DNA from: Petrolisthes cinctipes
Lineage: Eukaryota > Arthropoda > Malacostraca > Decapoda > Porcellanidae
Reading direction: 5' to 3'
NCBI GenBank assembly: GCA_033782935.1
Contig: JAWQEG010000075.1
Location: 16,001-80,000, forward strand
DNA: 64,000 nt
Position 1 is the stretch's first letter, and the number at the start of each line of letters is the position of its first letter. The position numbers and the translations under genes are program-made. The notes under the pieces are model-generated. The model was given only the letters and a program-made list of their open reading frames with translations, was not told the DNA's origin and ran no database searches. Below are positions 1 through 11,391 of the stretch, piece after piece.

Positions 1-235
1 TGCAGGGCACAGAATGAAGTTATTGTGGAGCACGTGGGTACGTAGTGAAGAGGAGATACGTCTGCGATGCATGTAGGGTGTTGGAGTGGATGATAAGGCA
101 CCCCTAAGGTAGGTGAGTGTGTGTGTGTGTGTTGGGATGATGCTGGACACGGAAATAATGAAGGAATAGGAACGCACATGGTGTAAAGGAGGAGAGAATG
201 GGGTCTAGGAGGTAGGAAAGAAATATAGGGAAAAT

Positions 236-1740
236 GAATGGAATGGTAGGTAGAACAACTGTAACACAGTGTTTCGGTTCTTATGATCCACCAGGATATT
301 CCCGGTGCTCCCAACCAAAAACCCTGCGCTATCACAAAAAAAAATATTTGGATTCGTGTTCACTGTCTTCGACCTTCCTCAGGTGGCAGGGTATAGTGCA
401 GAAAAACTACTGTTCACAGATAAAAGACCCAGTGATTTATTATTGTGAGACCCATCAATTTACATATATAATAAATAAAAAATACATATAATTATTATAA
501 TGACAAAGCTTTCACAAGAAAAAAAAATAAAGATTTGATTAATACTGTACTTACGCCCCCCTTATTAACTAAAATTTACCCAATAGATTTAATACAATGT
601 TTTCAAAGACTACTTTCCCCCTTACTCTACTCGAAACTTCAATATTACAAAAAACTAGACCAGAACACAGCCTTGCAACTTGACAAAATACAAAAATAAA
701 ATAAAATGATTTAGGCTAGAGACTAGAAATGTTCTTAGTTAACCCAAAATTAAGTACAAGAAAAAATATAATACATATACCACCTGTAGCACACCACTGG
801 AGACTGGACTCCCACTTACTGTACCACCCCCCTCCCAATTGTGAATGGACCTAGACTTCGCAATCACAATCACCTACTGTAGGAGTCAGTTTCCAGCAGA
901 ATTGCTCACAGGATTAGACACCTGCCATACACGTGGCATTTACAAAAAAAAAAAAAAAAAAATCAAGACACAGGCCAACTAGTGCTTTACCAAAACACCA
1001 CACTAGTGGCTTACCAAAAAATAATATTGGCCAACTAGTGGCGTTACCAACTATAACACTGGCCAACTAGTGGCTTTTACCAGAAATAATAATAATACCC
1101 AACTAGTGGCTTTACCAAAAAAAAAATAATACTGCACTAGTGACTTTTACCAAAAATAATACTGCACTAGTGACTTTTACCAAAAATAATAATAATAACC
1201 TAATGCCTGACACCCTAATTCCTACGCCAGTTCACCAACAGATGAGGCAAGTCCCCACGTGGACAATATGGCGTCACAGCTGGTCGGGTCGAAAGAGAAG
1301 AGTGAGACAAAGTTGGCTACCCTCTTCCTTCTTCCTCGCTCAGCGGAGGCGGGAAAGATGCCACGCACTTCCACATAAATAAATCTTTATGACAACTTTA
1401 AATTAACACTCAACAGATTATTCAATGAAACCTGGTTATCATAAGCCTTTCACATAAAATAAGATTCAGTCTTAATTATATCCTCATCATCATCTCACAA
1501 TATTACAACCTCTGTCGTCACTTCCGGTTCCAATGTTATGTATATTTGGGGACGAGATTATCACAATTGCCACAACAATGTTACCAACTCCCAAAGTAAG
1601 TTTCAGTTTGCTGGACAAATATAAGGCCAGAAAAGCAAGATTATTCCTATTTACAATATTTACACCTATATTCATTCTGCTTCCGTCGCAAGCTTCATCT
1701 CCTAAGGTGAAACAACTTAAGAATTAATTATTAGGAAATA
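236..1740. other. AT-rich insertion in the A0 leader, unidentified
   Basis: This 1.5-kb stretch interrupts the Gypsy-A leader and has no counterpart in A3. It is AT-rich, with poly(A) runs near 335, 520 and 945, and it holds a minisatellite at 975-1200. No open frame resembles a known protein. No terminal inverted repeat or clear target duplication was found by eye, so its class is unknown. A non-autonomous element or a retroposed 3' end are both possible. Confidence 0.4.
975..1200 (+). repeat. Degenerate minisatellite built on ACTAGTGGCTTTTACCA
   Basis: About seven imperfect units of 30-42 bases repeat the core ACTAGTGGCTTTTACCA followed by a variable A/T tract (AAAATAATAATA) and often GGCCA. 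The last two units are nearly identical, which suggests recent slippage. It sits inside the AT-rich insertion. Confidence 0.8.
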
Positions 1741-2102
1741 ATAGGAGCGTTACACAACGAAACAGGAAACCGGTGTAGAGAAGAGCGAGAGTAACAAAAA
1801 CAGAGAAAGTGGGTATAGTACCGGGGACAAAAATTACGTTAAGGCAAATGTGGGAGGGATAGAACACTGGGAAAAGTGACCACAGTAACGAATGAAGCAA
1901 AATTGGAGGTAAAAATGTGAATGAGTAAGGGGTACCTTAGCAGCGAAGCAATGAGGTCGACGTTGGTGAAGTGGTGATGCGAGGCGTAGCTGCAGGGCCG
2001 CTGGGAAGTTTGGAAGTGGCGTGGCGAAGAGGTTGATGTGTACGTAGCGTGGTGGAGCTTGCGAGCATGTACGTATTACCTCGTACCAGTGTAACAGAGT
2101 TG

Positions 2103-2119
2103 AAAAGCCTGGATCGCCA
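2103..2119 (-). promoter_or_regulatory. Primer-binding site of A0
   Basis: Immediately inside the LTR the minus strand reads TGGCGATCCAGGCTTTT. The A3 equivalent is TGGTGGTCCCGG. Both resemble TGGTGACCCCG, which is complementary to the 3' end of tRNA-Trp, the primer reported for CsRn1-clade elements. The tRNA assignment is from memory and uncertain. Confidence 0.5.
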
Positions 2120-2121
2120 AT

Positions 2122-2657
2122 TATAATGGTAAGGAAGCCCTTACGTTACTACCTGGGTGAACAGACTCCAGAATACACGGTACAGTTTATTGGTAATATA
2201 GGGAAATGCAGTACATGTAATATTACGGGAGACCAGCCTGTCGTGTAGCATCGTGGAGAGTCTGTAGTTGCAGTGTAGTATTTGTAGTTACCGTGAGGAG
2301 TTGTGAAGGCTTGAACAACACATGTGTGGCAGGTGGACAATATCAGCGAGACAGGGCAGGACCTCATAGTACTGGAGCTAGTGGTATAATCTGTCTTCCA
2401 GCGGCTGGCAGCCCCCGTTTATCTCGTCAGCCCACATGACTTTCTCACCTGACGCAGGTGCGCGGCTTGGTGAATCACTACCCGGGAATGACTGTGGTCA
2501 GACCGCATGAGTCCCCCAGGGAGGATTAACCTGTCTGGCCAAGGGATTAGTGTACTCGCCATGTCTATAGCTGGATAGCGGTAGACTTGCGGCATCGACA
2601 AAGGTTAGCAGTGCGGCTAAGACAAAGGGAAGGATTGGTGTGCATAGCACCACTACA
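2122..2657 (-). repeat. Gypsy-A LTR (A0)
   Basis: Read on the minus strand the 536-bp LTR starts TGTAGTGGTGCTATGCACACC at 2657. This parallels TGTAGTGGCGCCATACGCACC at the start of the A2 LTR (41340). It contains the shared block ACCAATAAACTGTACCGTGTATTC, which holds the AATAAA polyadenylation signal, here described at about 2172-2195. It ends just before ATTGGCGATCC. The three LTRs in the window are clearly homologous but differ by many substitutions, so these insertions are not recent. Confidence 0.8.
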
Positions 2658-2862
2658 CACTTGTCAGATTAAAACTTTGCCAGCCGTATGATGTTGTTGT
2701 TGTTGAAGTTCCTCAAGCTGTCTGGCCGAGCAGCACTGAGCTCCTGAGGAAGGCCATGGCCTGAACCGGGCATTCCCACAATGCCCTCAGAGAGTGTATG
2801 TTGGTTGTTGGTGAATGTGGTTGTGTACATTGTAGTCTTCCATAATCTGTTTTCCTTTAACA
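2658..2862. other. Unassigned spacer between A0 and A1
   Basis: This 200-bp stretch separates the minus-strand A0 LTR from the plus-strand A1 gag. It contains a short GTT tract near 2692-2707. I see no gene and no repeat match to the other elements here. Confidence 0.4.
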
Positions 2863-3829
2863 TCCACTCGTGGTTCCGCTACATGGAAGCTATGTGGCGC
2901 TGCTCCAAGTACATGAGCAACCAGAAATTAGAGGCAGTATTTCGGGCCCTCCCCGATGAGGTGTTCGACACCATCTCCCCTACTCTTGCACACGACACCC
3001 TTAAGGAAGCCATCATTGCTTCCCAAGTGATGACAGAGCATCAATACTTGAAAGCCCTTGAGGACGCCGCCCATCGACTCTGTTGCGCCACATGCAACAG
3101 CTCAATGACAAGGCGGCCAAACCCTTCATTGAAGCCATCCTCAGGAGCCACCACGCCAAGTTACTGGCACCACCATTCAGCTGCACCTCCAAACTCACTG
3201 ACTCACTCTTGGACACATTCTCAGACTGCGCATTCTCATGGCCCCATCAGCACCCCACAGCCAACATCGTCACGCCGCCTACACCCGCCGCTCCAACAGC
3301 TGCATTACCTTCACCACAACAACACCTGCCGCTAGCGCTGACACAACATTACCAACACCTTCCACAGACACAACACCACCATATACTACCCACTACCCAA
3401 CCACATGTTTCGCTGCCTACACAACACCTCCACACGCTACCACACACCCAACCACACCAGCCTCTGCCACCACAACACCTCCCACCCCAACCTGAACGCC
3501 AACACTCCCTTTCTCCTCCTCAACAACAGTTTCTCACATCACCTCCACAACAACCTAACCTACCTGCAACACAACTACAAGTCGATTCAGTGACACAACC
3601 CCTCAACACCATATTACACACTCTACAACAACCACCCGCTCACCAACAAAAACAGTACACTACACCACCACCCAATCTACAGCAACAGTACACGCCACCA
3701 CCACACATACTACCTCCAATCCAGCGATAATCACCTTCTACCACACTGCAGCAACATTGGCAACACAACCAACTATGCATCTACCACCAGAGGTTTGGTC
3801 ATACCGCACGTAACTGCCACCCTCCCTGC
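2863..3829 (+). pseudogene. gag: gag of Gypsy-A1
   Basis: The first part (2863 to about 3090) encodes a capsid-like helical region with the words FRALPDEVFD and QYLKALEDA. The frame then shifts to one that opens at 3083 with RHMQQLNDKA, a segment typical of this gag lineage. A proline/glutamine-rich tail follows to a stop at 3728-3730. Past that stop, in the same frame, 3776-3829 encodes a CHCC knuckle with spacing C-x2-H-x9-C-x3-C. That replaces the usual CCHC box and is diagnostic of CsRn1-type elements. The protein would package element RNA. One frameshift and one stop make this copy inactive. Confidence 0.8.
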
Positions 3830-4084
3830 CAATAGGGTTTTTCGTCCAACCGCCAGACATTCCAACCGATGTAGGAAAATGAATAAGGCGGTGGCAAGAC
3901 AATGCCCTCTACGCTATCACCCACACCTCAACAAACCACTCGGGGCCGAAGGACAACACACCGACACCACCTCACCTCAACCATCCTGCTACGGACCACA
4001 ACACAGACGGCAACCTCGCTACTACGCCCCTGTTGCCCACACAGCAACAACCAGCCGCTACCTTCCCCACAGCTCGCACTCTCC

Positions 4085-5335
4085 TCTGATTGGAAGACCT
4101 CAAATCATGCGACAACTTCCTCGTTGTTGTTCCACCTCGAGATGAAGATAGGAAGAGCTAGACTTCTACCACTTACGACCTTCTCGCCGCTAACAAGTCC
4201 CCCATCACCACCTAGGGCACAAGGAGTAGGGGTGTGACGCTCCTAAGGCAGGAATACGTCGTATGGCCGTTTGTCGTGGCTGACGTGCAGGCACCAATCC
4301 TGGGTCTGGATTTCCTAACGGCACATGACCTCCTCATCGATGCAAAAAGACAACGACTCATACACCAACCCACGGGAGCTACCATTCCCACCAAACACTG
4401 CTGACACACCACACCCACTATCACACACATCTCGCACTCTAACACCTACCAACACATCCTACAGGAGTTTCCACAACTTCTCTCCACTACCACCTCACAA
4501 CCCACCCATGACCCAGGTTTCTACCACACTATCACCACGACAGGTCCCCCCGTTTTTGCCAAGCCACGGAGGATGCCCCCTGAACGCCTGGAGGCAGCCA
4601 AGAGGGAGTTCCAGGTCATGATCAAGCAGGGCGTGGCCAGACCTTCCTACAGCGCTTGGGCATCTCCACTGCACATGATCCCCTAGCAGCATGAAGGAGA
4701 GTGGAGGGCATGCGGAGACTACAGGGCTCTTAACTCTGCCACCATCCCCGACAAGTACCCTATCCCGCACATCCTGGAATTTTACTCCAAGCTCCAAGGA
4801 TGTGCGGTATTCTTCAAGATAGACCTAGTCCGTGCCTTTCACCAGATTCCTGTTGCAGAGGACGATATAAAGAAGACCGCCATCACTATGTCTTTCGGAT
4901 TATTTGAGTTCCCGTCCATGAACTTCAAACTTCGTAACGCTGCACAGACGTTCCAGAGGGTCATGGGTAAGGTGCTGCGAGGGTTAGAGTACACTGTGGT
5001 GTACATTGACGACATCCTGGTCGCATCACACACCCATGTACAACAGCAGGACCTTGAGGGAACTCTTCTCCCACCTGCAGCAGAATGGACTAAATATTCA
5101 CCCCTCCAAGTGCGTCACCGGGGCTGATCACTTTGACTTCCTCAGTCACCGTGTCACCCCCAATGGCATCACTCTGCTGCCGCAGAAAGTAGAGGCAGTG
5201 AGGGAATTCCCCCTACCAACTACTGCCAGGAAACTCAGGGAATTTCTGGGGGGGGTGAATAATTACCACCGCTTTTTTCCTCACGCCGCCTCAGCTCTCG
5301 CACCTCTCCACAACTTACTCAAGGGACTAAAGAAG
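4085..5335 (+). pseudogene. pol: protease remnant and reverse transcriptase of Gypsy-A1
   Basis: The protease region lacks the catalytic D-S-G: the segment between DNFL and VVPP is missing compared with A2 and A3. Downstream the flap-like part (VVADVQAPILGLDFLTAHD) is readable. RT follows with GDYRALNSA, the KIDLVRAFHQIPV motif and the catalytic YIDD at 5002-5013. The thumb contains LREFLGGVNNYHRFF at about 5230-5280. Several stops (for example in place of K at 4684) and frameshifts interrupt it. Homology ends abruptly at about 5335, where SINE-2 starts. Confidence 0.85.
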
Positions 5336-5640
5336 GCGGTGGAAGAGTGGATAAAGAGACGGACTGCGAATGTCAAGAACCCGGGTTCGAATCCACGAGA
5401 AAACGTCTGGGATTTTTCAGAGGTGAACTAGGTCCAGCTGTTCATCAATTATCCTGGTTACGCTGACACGTCAAGAAAATACCCCCCTACATAGATGCCC
5501 GACCATATTCCAAGATGCTGTGAGTGACGGTGTAGCTGCTCTCCCCTGATAGTGACACCCAGTAATCTTGGGGCCTCGCAAGAGTCACGGGCTACTGATA
5601 GTCTACAGCCCCAAGGTTGAGGTATAGGAAAAAAAAATAG
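5336..5640 (+). mobile_element. SINE-2, tRNA-derived, replacing the A1 RNase H
   Basis: The head has an A-box-like TGGAAGAGTGG at about 5340 and a good B box GGTTCGAATCC at 5385-5395. About 230 bp of unrelated body follows and the unit ends in an A-run (5629-5637). It lies exactly where A1 should continue into RNase H. About 480 bp of Gypsy sequence is missing there, so the insertion was accompanied by, or followed by, a deletion. I see no second copy of this SINE in the window. Confidence 0.65.
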
Positions 5641-5932
5641 TAGACACCTTCTCCCGATCACTGCCAGCACAACCATCCACCTCCAGCATCCAACACATTC
5701 CTCCTCTGGACTTTCCTGCACTAGCCACAGCTCAACAGAGTGACATGCACCTACGAGAGTTCGTCACAGGACTATGCCTGGAGTACCTGACAGCTTCTGA
5801 TTCTATCACCAAGCTCTGGTGTGACATCTCCTTTGGCATCCCATGCCCTTACATCCCCACACAATTCAGGGAGACAGTATTCCAGTACTACCACTTGCTC
5901 AACCACCCCGGGGTGGCTGGTACACTCCGCCT
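5641..5932 (+). pseudogene. pol: end of RNase H and integrase N-terminus of Gypsy-A1
   Basis: The translation resumes with VADTFSRS and IPPLDFPALATAQQSD, which parallels VADALSWAP and IPPLDYAALTHAQQDD in A2. It then reaches the integrase zinc-binding region with NHPGVAGTLRL. The HHCC cysteines and the catalytic core are absent because the minus-strand SINE-1 fragment begins here. Confidence 0.8.
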
Positions 5933-6080
5933 TGTTGTTGTTGTTTTTGATTGCAGGGGAAATTACCTCTGCTTGGGCCTTATGCCTGTGTTGGTGGGCC
6001 CAACTGTCTGGTTTCCACATCAACACCTGACCCTGTTCAGGGTCGGATGCTAGCTTGGTTAACCACATTGTGTTGTTTAT
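5931..6080 (-). mobile_element. SINE-1 fragment (3' part), minus strand
   Basis: The reverse complement contains GGTGTTGATGT, then ACCAACAC, AGGCATAAGGCCC and a CAA-repeat tail at the 5930 end. That is the same order as the 3' half of the full SINE-1 at 11641-11906. Divergence is high. It terminates the A1 integrase. Confidence 0.55.
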
Positions 6081-6640
6081 AGTCATGCCACTTTAAGACC
6101 TCCAGAAAGAACCGCCGTGAAGGGGAAGCACACTACAACCACCAAACCACCGCCAATCCCCCCTCCAAATCAGTAGTGAAGAATGTTGAATCCTGGTGGA
6201 AATGCAGGATATCAAAAAGTCTTGGAGAGTAGGGGATAGTCTGAGTGGTTTAGTAAAAGTTGGAGTAAGGTCTGGAACGGAGTCTAGTTGAAGAGGTAAG
6301 AGGTTGAACTCTGATGGAAAAGCAGAGTTTCTATAGATTGATATAATGAGTGATTGGGTGAGAGTGTGTAGTAAAGATTTAAGGGAAAGACTTTGAGCTT
6401 TTATGTCAAAGTTGGAACGGAGTGTAGTTGGAGGAAGAGTTATTGGATATTCACTTTGCTGAAATTATCCAGTAATGTGTGTGAGGGCGAGGGTATCGTT
6501 GACGAGTGGGTTTGATAAAGTGCAAGAGAAGAGGGGTGAGGATTTGAAGGAAGTAGGGGGTTACAGGGGTTTCAGCCCTGTTTCCCTAAAGTTAAAGCCC
6601 TGGAAGAATAATGATGATTAGTATAGTGTGCTTCATTGTG
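6081..6640. other. Unassigned repetitive spacer
   Basis: No gene is visible. The stretch is purine-rich on the plus strand and holds scattered imperfect repeats of AGTTGGAACGGAGTGTAGTTG (near 6270-6290 and 6415-6435). These suggest a decayed tandem repeat or an unrecognised element. Confidence 0.35.
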
Positions 6641-7210
6641 TGGATGTTGGCATTCGTTGTAGTATGTGTAAAATGTGTGTGTTGCAGTCTAGGTTTGTGG
6701 GGTGGGGTGAGAGCCATCATACGACCCAGACTTGAGGAAAGAAGCACACAAATAGCCCTAGGCTCCACTTGTCCACTGCAGTTCAGTGAACTGTCCCTAG
6801 TCTCTGGTGCCAAGTGGCACTAAACAAAATTAAACAAAATATGCCACATGAATACATCATTCCCGAGCATTACACTTTTGACTGAGACCCTCAGTGACCT
6901 ACACCCGTCACAGGCTGCTAGTAGGAGTTGTACCGTTAACTCAGGGTGCTGCATGTATTTGTATTGTGTATAGTGTTTGCAGTTTAGGTTTGGAGGGTAG
7001 GGCGAGAGCCATCGTAGGACCCAGACTTGAGGAAGGAAGCACACAAATAGCCCTAGGCTCTGCTTGTCCACTGCTTTTTCCATGAGGGAGTGCCTCTCAC
7101 CAGCAAACCATGTGGTTTAACCGAGCAGTGGCATTGCTGAGTGAGACCTTCAGTGACCTACACCCGTCACAGGCTGGTAGTAGGAGAGGTGCCTTGAACT
7201 TTTGGTGCAG
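6641..7210. repeat. Imperfect tandem duplication of about 290 bp next to the LINE-1 3' end
   Basis: Two blocks recur in the same order and spacing. Block one contains GAGAGCCATC and CCCAGACTTGAGGAA and runs at 6684-6780 and again at 6979-7074. Block two is AGTGACCTACACCCGTCACA, at about 6889-6930 and 7148-7190. It directly follows the LINE-1 coding region on the minus strand, so it is probably a duplicated LINE-1 3' UTR. Confidence 0.65.
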
Positions 7211-7221
7211 CAAGTGTATGT

Positions 7222-10200
7222 TTACCGCGGAGGGGCGCATCCCCTCATGAAGCCAACTCTCCTTACGATGTCATCCATGAGGAGGCGCACTTGAGTTGCT
7301 CCTGTGGTGACTTGGTCTTCGCCGGTCTGCACTCGGGGTCTCCTTCTTAAGCTAGCTGTGTTTGGGCACTCCAGAAGGTAGTGAATGAGTGGCTCTTCAG
7401 TCCTGTTTCCACAGTGCTGACACTCTTCTGACGCTTCTTTTAAAATGCAGTAACGCATCGTTACGTATCCCATCCTGATCCGATGTAAGTTGGTCCAGTC
7501 TCGGTGTGGAACTTTGGTTGTGAGGGGTATCAATCCTGTGGCTAGGATGTACCACCTGGCAGCACGTGAGGTTGCAGAGACGTCTCTAAGTCTGGAAAGT
7601 ATTCTATCCTTGACTGCAGCCCTGGCCATGCTCTTGGTTTTCTTAAGGCTGGGAGGGATTTTGAAGGTCGGAGAAGGTCCTCTGGCTGCCAATTTGGCTC
7701 CTTTGTCAGCCCTCTCATTTCCATCTACTCCAACATGAATTGGGATCCAACAGATTGTGATGTGCCTCCCTTGTCCTTGTACCCTTTGTGACGTGGCAAG
7801 TACATGGGTCGTCAGTTGGACATTGTCTTCCGGGATGTACTTCCTGAGGTTCTGCAGTGCCGTCATTGAATCTGAGTAGATGAGGATGTGCTTCTCTGCC
7901 CTTCTCTCCGCATGCCTCATAGCCTGGGCTATTGCTGCGAGCTCAGTCTGAGTGGAGCTGCAGTGGTCAGAGGTCCTCCAACCTAAGACATTGTTGCCAA
8001 GGACAAAAGCGGCACCCGCCCTGCCACTCTCCGGGTCCACGGAGCCGTCAGTGTAGTAGACGGCTGTGTCTTCGTTAATCCTGCTGCCCATCACTCTGTT
8101 GGCATGCTGGAGGAGTTCATTTTCACTGAGGTCTTTCTTGCCTCTCGGAAGCCGAACTATCTCTGTTTTAATGGCTGGTGTGGTCCACGGTGGTGGCACA
8201 TGGTACTCACCGGCTGGTGAGTCTGTACCCTTCTTCAAGAGAAGTTTGACGTTGAGAAGGCTGTGTACTGTGTCTGCCACACTTCGGATCCAGGTCCCTC
8301 TCTTTGCACTCTGCATGTCCTTTCTCAGTTCTTTGATGACCTCACTTTGGAAAGGATTATCCCTATAGTGATGTATGGTTCAAGCTACCACACATGACAC
8401 TACATAGTCGATTCTGTCTTGGATAAAACTCAGACCAGATTCATGCTGCATTACTTCTGTTTTGGTCCATACTGGGGCACCATATATGGTCCTCAGAGCT
8501 TTGTTCTGGATGCATCCCAGCTTGTGTGCTAAGGTCTTTGGTAAACCTGGAAGCACTATGGCAGCATAATCGATGATCGATCGGATGGCTTGTTTGTAGA
8601 ACATTGTGAGAGTTCTGTTTGATGTGCCGCTGTCATAGGACATTAGGGCCCTCAAGGCTGCAAGACGAGATTTAGTCCTATCCTGCAGGTACTCTATCTC
8701 TCTTTTCCAACTGAAGCTGTGTGTTATCCAGATTCCTAGGTACAGTTAAGTTGACACCCATTCAAGTCGGGTGTCCTGTATGTGCAGATGCTCTTGGGGA
8801 GCTCTCCCCCTGATGAACATTGCCTTTGATTTCTCTCTGGAGATTTTCAAACCCAGGTTTTTGCATTGCCCCTCAATCAGGTCGAGACTTTTCTGAGCTC
8901 TTTCCATATTTCGCCCCCGAATCAGAAGTGCCAGATCGTCAGCATAGCTGATCAGTTTGACACCAGCTGGCAACTGGAGTTGCACTAGCTCTTCCATAAG
9001 AATATTGAAGAGGGTTGGGCTTAAGACCCCTCCCTGCGGAGTTCCGTTTTCTAGGGACTGGTAAGTCGATACTCGACCTTGATACTTGACCCTGGCGGTG
9101 CGGTCCAAGAGGTAGTCCTGTACCCATGCGAGCATTCGGCCTCTAACTCCCCTTTCTGCCAGTGCTTCTAGTATGGCATGAGAGTTGGCTAGTTTGAAGG
9201 CTTTTTCTAGGTCGAGAAACACGACAATGGACTTTCGGTCTTTTACCGTGCTCAGTAGAGATGCAATGGCAGTTGTGGTCTCAGTTCTCTTGAAAAAGCC
9301 AAAGAGATGTGGATGCCATGGACCCAGCTTCCACAAGAGTCGGTTGAGCACCATCCTCTCCATGGTTTTATAGAGACAGCTCATCAGAGCTATTGGTCTG
9401 TACTTGCCCTTCTCTTTGGGCTTTGGAATGGGTAGAATATCTGCCTTTTTCCAAGCCAGGGGCAATCTTCCTACACCACATGACTCATTCATGATGGTTA
9501 TGAGGGCTGCGTGACCCCCAGTACCTAGTCCGGAAATAATTGAGTATGTTATGCCATCATTTCCGGGGGCCATGTTTTTGCTCTTTTTCCTGGCTCTTAA
9601 GAGTTCATCCAGCGTGAACGGTCCATCAGTCTCGTCTCGCTCGAGGACTGCTTCATCTATTTTCTCTTGTCTCGTGTCACGGAGCTGTTGTAGGCAGTCC
9701 TGTATTTCCATCGGGATATTAGTTGTTGCTGCCCTTGCTGCAAAGTTGCTATTAAGCCTTTCAGCATCTTCGAGGGGGTCGAGACATGCAGGCGAACGAG
9801 TTGCCATCCTGCCTGTAGCTATATTGATGTTTCTCCATATCTCTCTCAGTTTGCTGTGTTCGTCAATGGTCGAGCACCACTCATACTATTCCTCTGCTTT
9901 CACTCTTCTCGAGATTTCCTTGGCATGCCGTATCACCTCCCATAATAGAGACAGTGATTCAGCAGTGGGGTTTCTCCTGTGAAGTTTTCTGTGTTTGTTG
10001 ATTCTCCTGTTCTGTTCCCTAATTTCGTCACAGTAGAACCAGTAGTCCCGGTGTCTGGCACCGGTCCTCTTTCTTGGGATGGATTTCTCAGCTGCCTTGT
10101 TAACTGCATTAGTGAATGCTGTGAGATTGGCGTCAAGGTCTCCTCCCATTTTGTTTTCGTTGTGCCAACCTTTTAGGTGGCTCTCGAACTTCCTCCAGTT

Positions 10201-10884
10201 GGCCTTCTTGGTGTTCCATCCTGGGAGTGGTCTGGGAACATAAGATCTGGTTCTTAATTCCAGGCTTATCCTGATGGCATAGTGGTCACTGGTGAGGGTA
10301 GGGTGGATCCACCATTTCGAGCAGTGGTCGAGGTCTCTAGATACAAAGGTCAGGTCAAGCCTGCCTCCTGCTTGGTGTGTGGGGACACCAGAGTTGAGGA
10401 GACAGATGTTGTCTGTTTCCTCCATCACCATGGCCAGGTGTCGCCCCACATCATTGTTATGTTGTGAGCCAAGAAAGCTGTGGTGGGTGTTGAGATCACC
10501 CCCAATCAGCAGGGAGTGTGGTATGCTGAAGAGCTCAGAGAGATTCAGCTCCCACCTTTGGCTTCTGTATATGTTGTATACTTGGAGGTCTGTGGATCCT
10601 GTGTGGATCTTGATGGCCAGGACGTCCACTCCTTCCCTGCAAGGTGTTGGCTGTTCGAGGAGTTCCTGAGGGATGCTTCTCTTAATGTATGTGGTCAGAC
10701 CTCTTTGCTCATCACTATGTGGTAGTGTGTAGTGTTCAAATCCTGGGAGTTTAGGTGTTGTCTCGTCAGTAGTGAGAGTCTCCTGAAGGAGGACTATATC
10801 GATCTCTTCCTTGACAACAGCTTCTTTTAGGGAGTTGATGTTGCCACGGAGTCCACAGATGTTCCACTGTAGGATCCTCAGCAT
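7222..10884 (-). pseudogene. LINE-1 ORF2: endonuclease, reverse transcriptase, RNase H
   Basis: One reading frame of about 1,221 codons runs from ATG at 10884 to 7222, with only three in-frame stops: TAG at 9886-9888, TAA at 8746-8748 and TGA at 8380-8382. No frameshift is needed. The endonuclease opens with LRILQWNICGLRGN and has the QET motif, GGDLNTHH and a TSDHYA motif. RT has PIALMSCLYKTMERM, FLDLEKAF, GTPQGGVLSPTLFN and the catalytic SYADDL near 8937-8954. RNase H starts with YYTDGSVDPESG and includes WIPIHVGVDGNERAD. A cysteine/histidine cluster (CQHCGNRTEE...HYLLEC) closes the protein. It would nick target DNA and copy its own RNA. The start overlaps the ORF1 stop as ATGCTGA, the arrangement expected for coupled re-initiation. 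Confidence 0.9.
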
Positions 10885-11378
10885 ACTGTGACATCTGACT
10901 CAGAATCTGTTTCCTCATCCACGCCTGGTCTTTGCCTGGGACAAGGTGGGAAGGCCAGTGCCCTTCTAGGTGCCTCCATTTTTTCTGGTTTGACAGGCGT
11001 GCAGTGTTCTTCAGGGGCATGGGCATTTGCCTGTTGGGCATTCCTGTCGGGCTGTTCCTGTTGTGGTACCAGCACGTTCTGGATGGCAGTAGATACCTCT
11101 TCTGCCATTCTCTTGATACCGAGGGAGGCTAGAACCTTCCCAATGACGTCTGCCAGCATGCTCTGCGTCAGCTGGACTACCTCCTCCCCGTTTTGGCTCC
11201 TCTCAATCACCACTTCCTCCTGTGGTGGTGGTGGTGGGAGGGCAGCAGGGTTGTTTGTATTTTTTTTTTTCTTCCTTGGTTTTCTTTTCTTCTTGGGAGA
11301 GGTGGGCAGTTCATCACCTCTTTGTGTCTCCTTTACCTCCGCCTTGTGGCAGCTAGAATCATATATCCGATACAAGCA
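10878..11378 (-). pseudogene. LINE-1 ORF1, C-terminal part
   Basis: The readable 165 residues contain a lysine/arginine-rich run (KKKRKPRKKKKN), a proline run and then a helical segment with VVQLTQSMLADVIGKVL. It stops at TGA 10880-10878, overlapping the ORF2 start. There is a stop just upstream of the readable part and no ATG, so the N-terminal nucleic-acid-binding region is missing or decayed. No zinc knuckle is left. It is assigned to ORF1 by position and by the overlap with ORF2. Confidence 0.65.
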
Positions 11379-11391
11379 TCAGCCTTCATTG

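Larger units (their letters stand above)
1..2657 (-). mobile_element. Gypsy-A copy A0: LTR and 5' leader, split by an insertion
   Basis: On the minus strand this reads LTR (2657 to 2122), primer-binding region, then untranslated leader (2121 to about 1741, continuing at about 235 to 1). It matches the LTR and leader of A3 at 59.56-60.7 kb. Shared stretches include the AATAAA-containing segment of the LTR, a run about commonly occurring TTTTGCCTTAAC and TATACCCAC words, and the degenerate repeats built on ACGTGCATCGC. The coding part would lie left of the window. The leader is interrupted between about 235 and 1740 by AT-rich DNA absent from A3. The A1 copy to the right is in the opposite orientation, so the two are separate insertions. 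Boundaries inside the leader are accurate to about ten bases. Confidence 0.75.
2863..5932 (+). mobile_element. Gypsy-A copy A1 (CsRn1-like), degraded, without LTRs
   Basis: The order is gag, CHCC knuckle, protease remnant, RT, a SINE in place of RNase H, then the N-terminal part of integrase. A second SINE cuts it off at about 5932. It aligns with A2 and A3 throughout. Frameshifts and stops break every domain. Neither LTR is present. The CHCC gag knuckle, tRNA-Trp-like primer site in relatives and RT-RNase H-integrase order together point to the CsRn1 clade of Ty3/gypsy. Confidence 0.85.
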
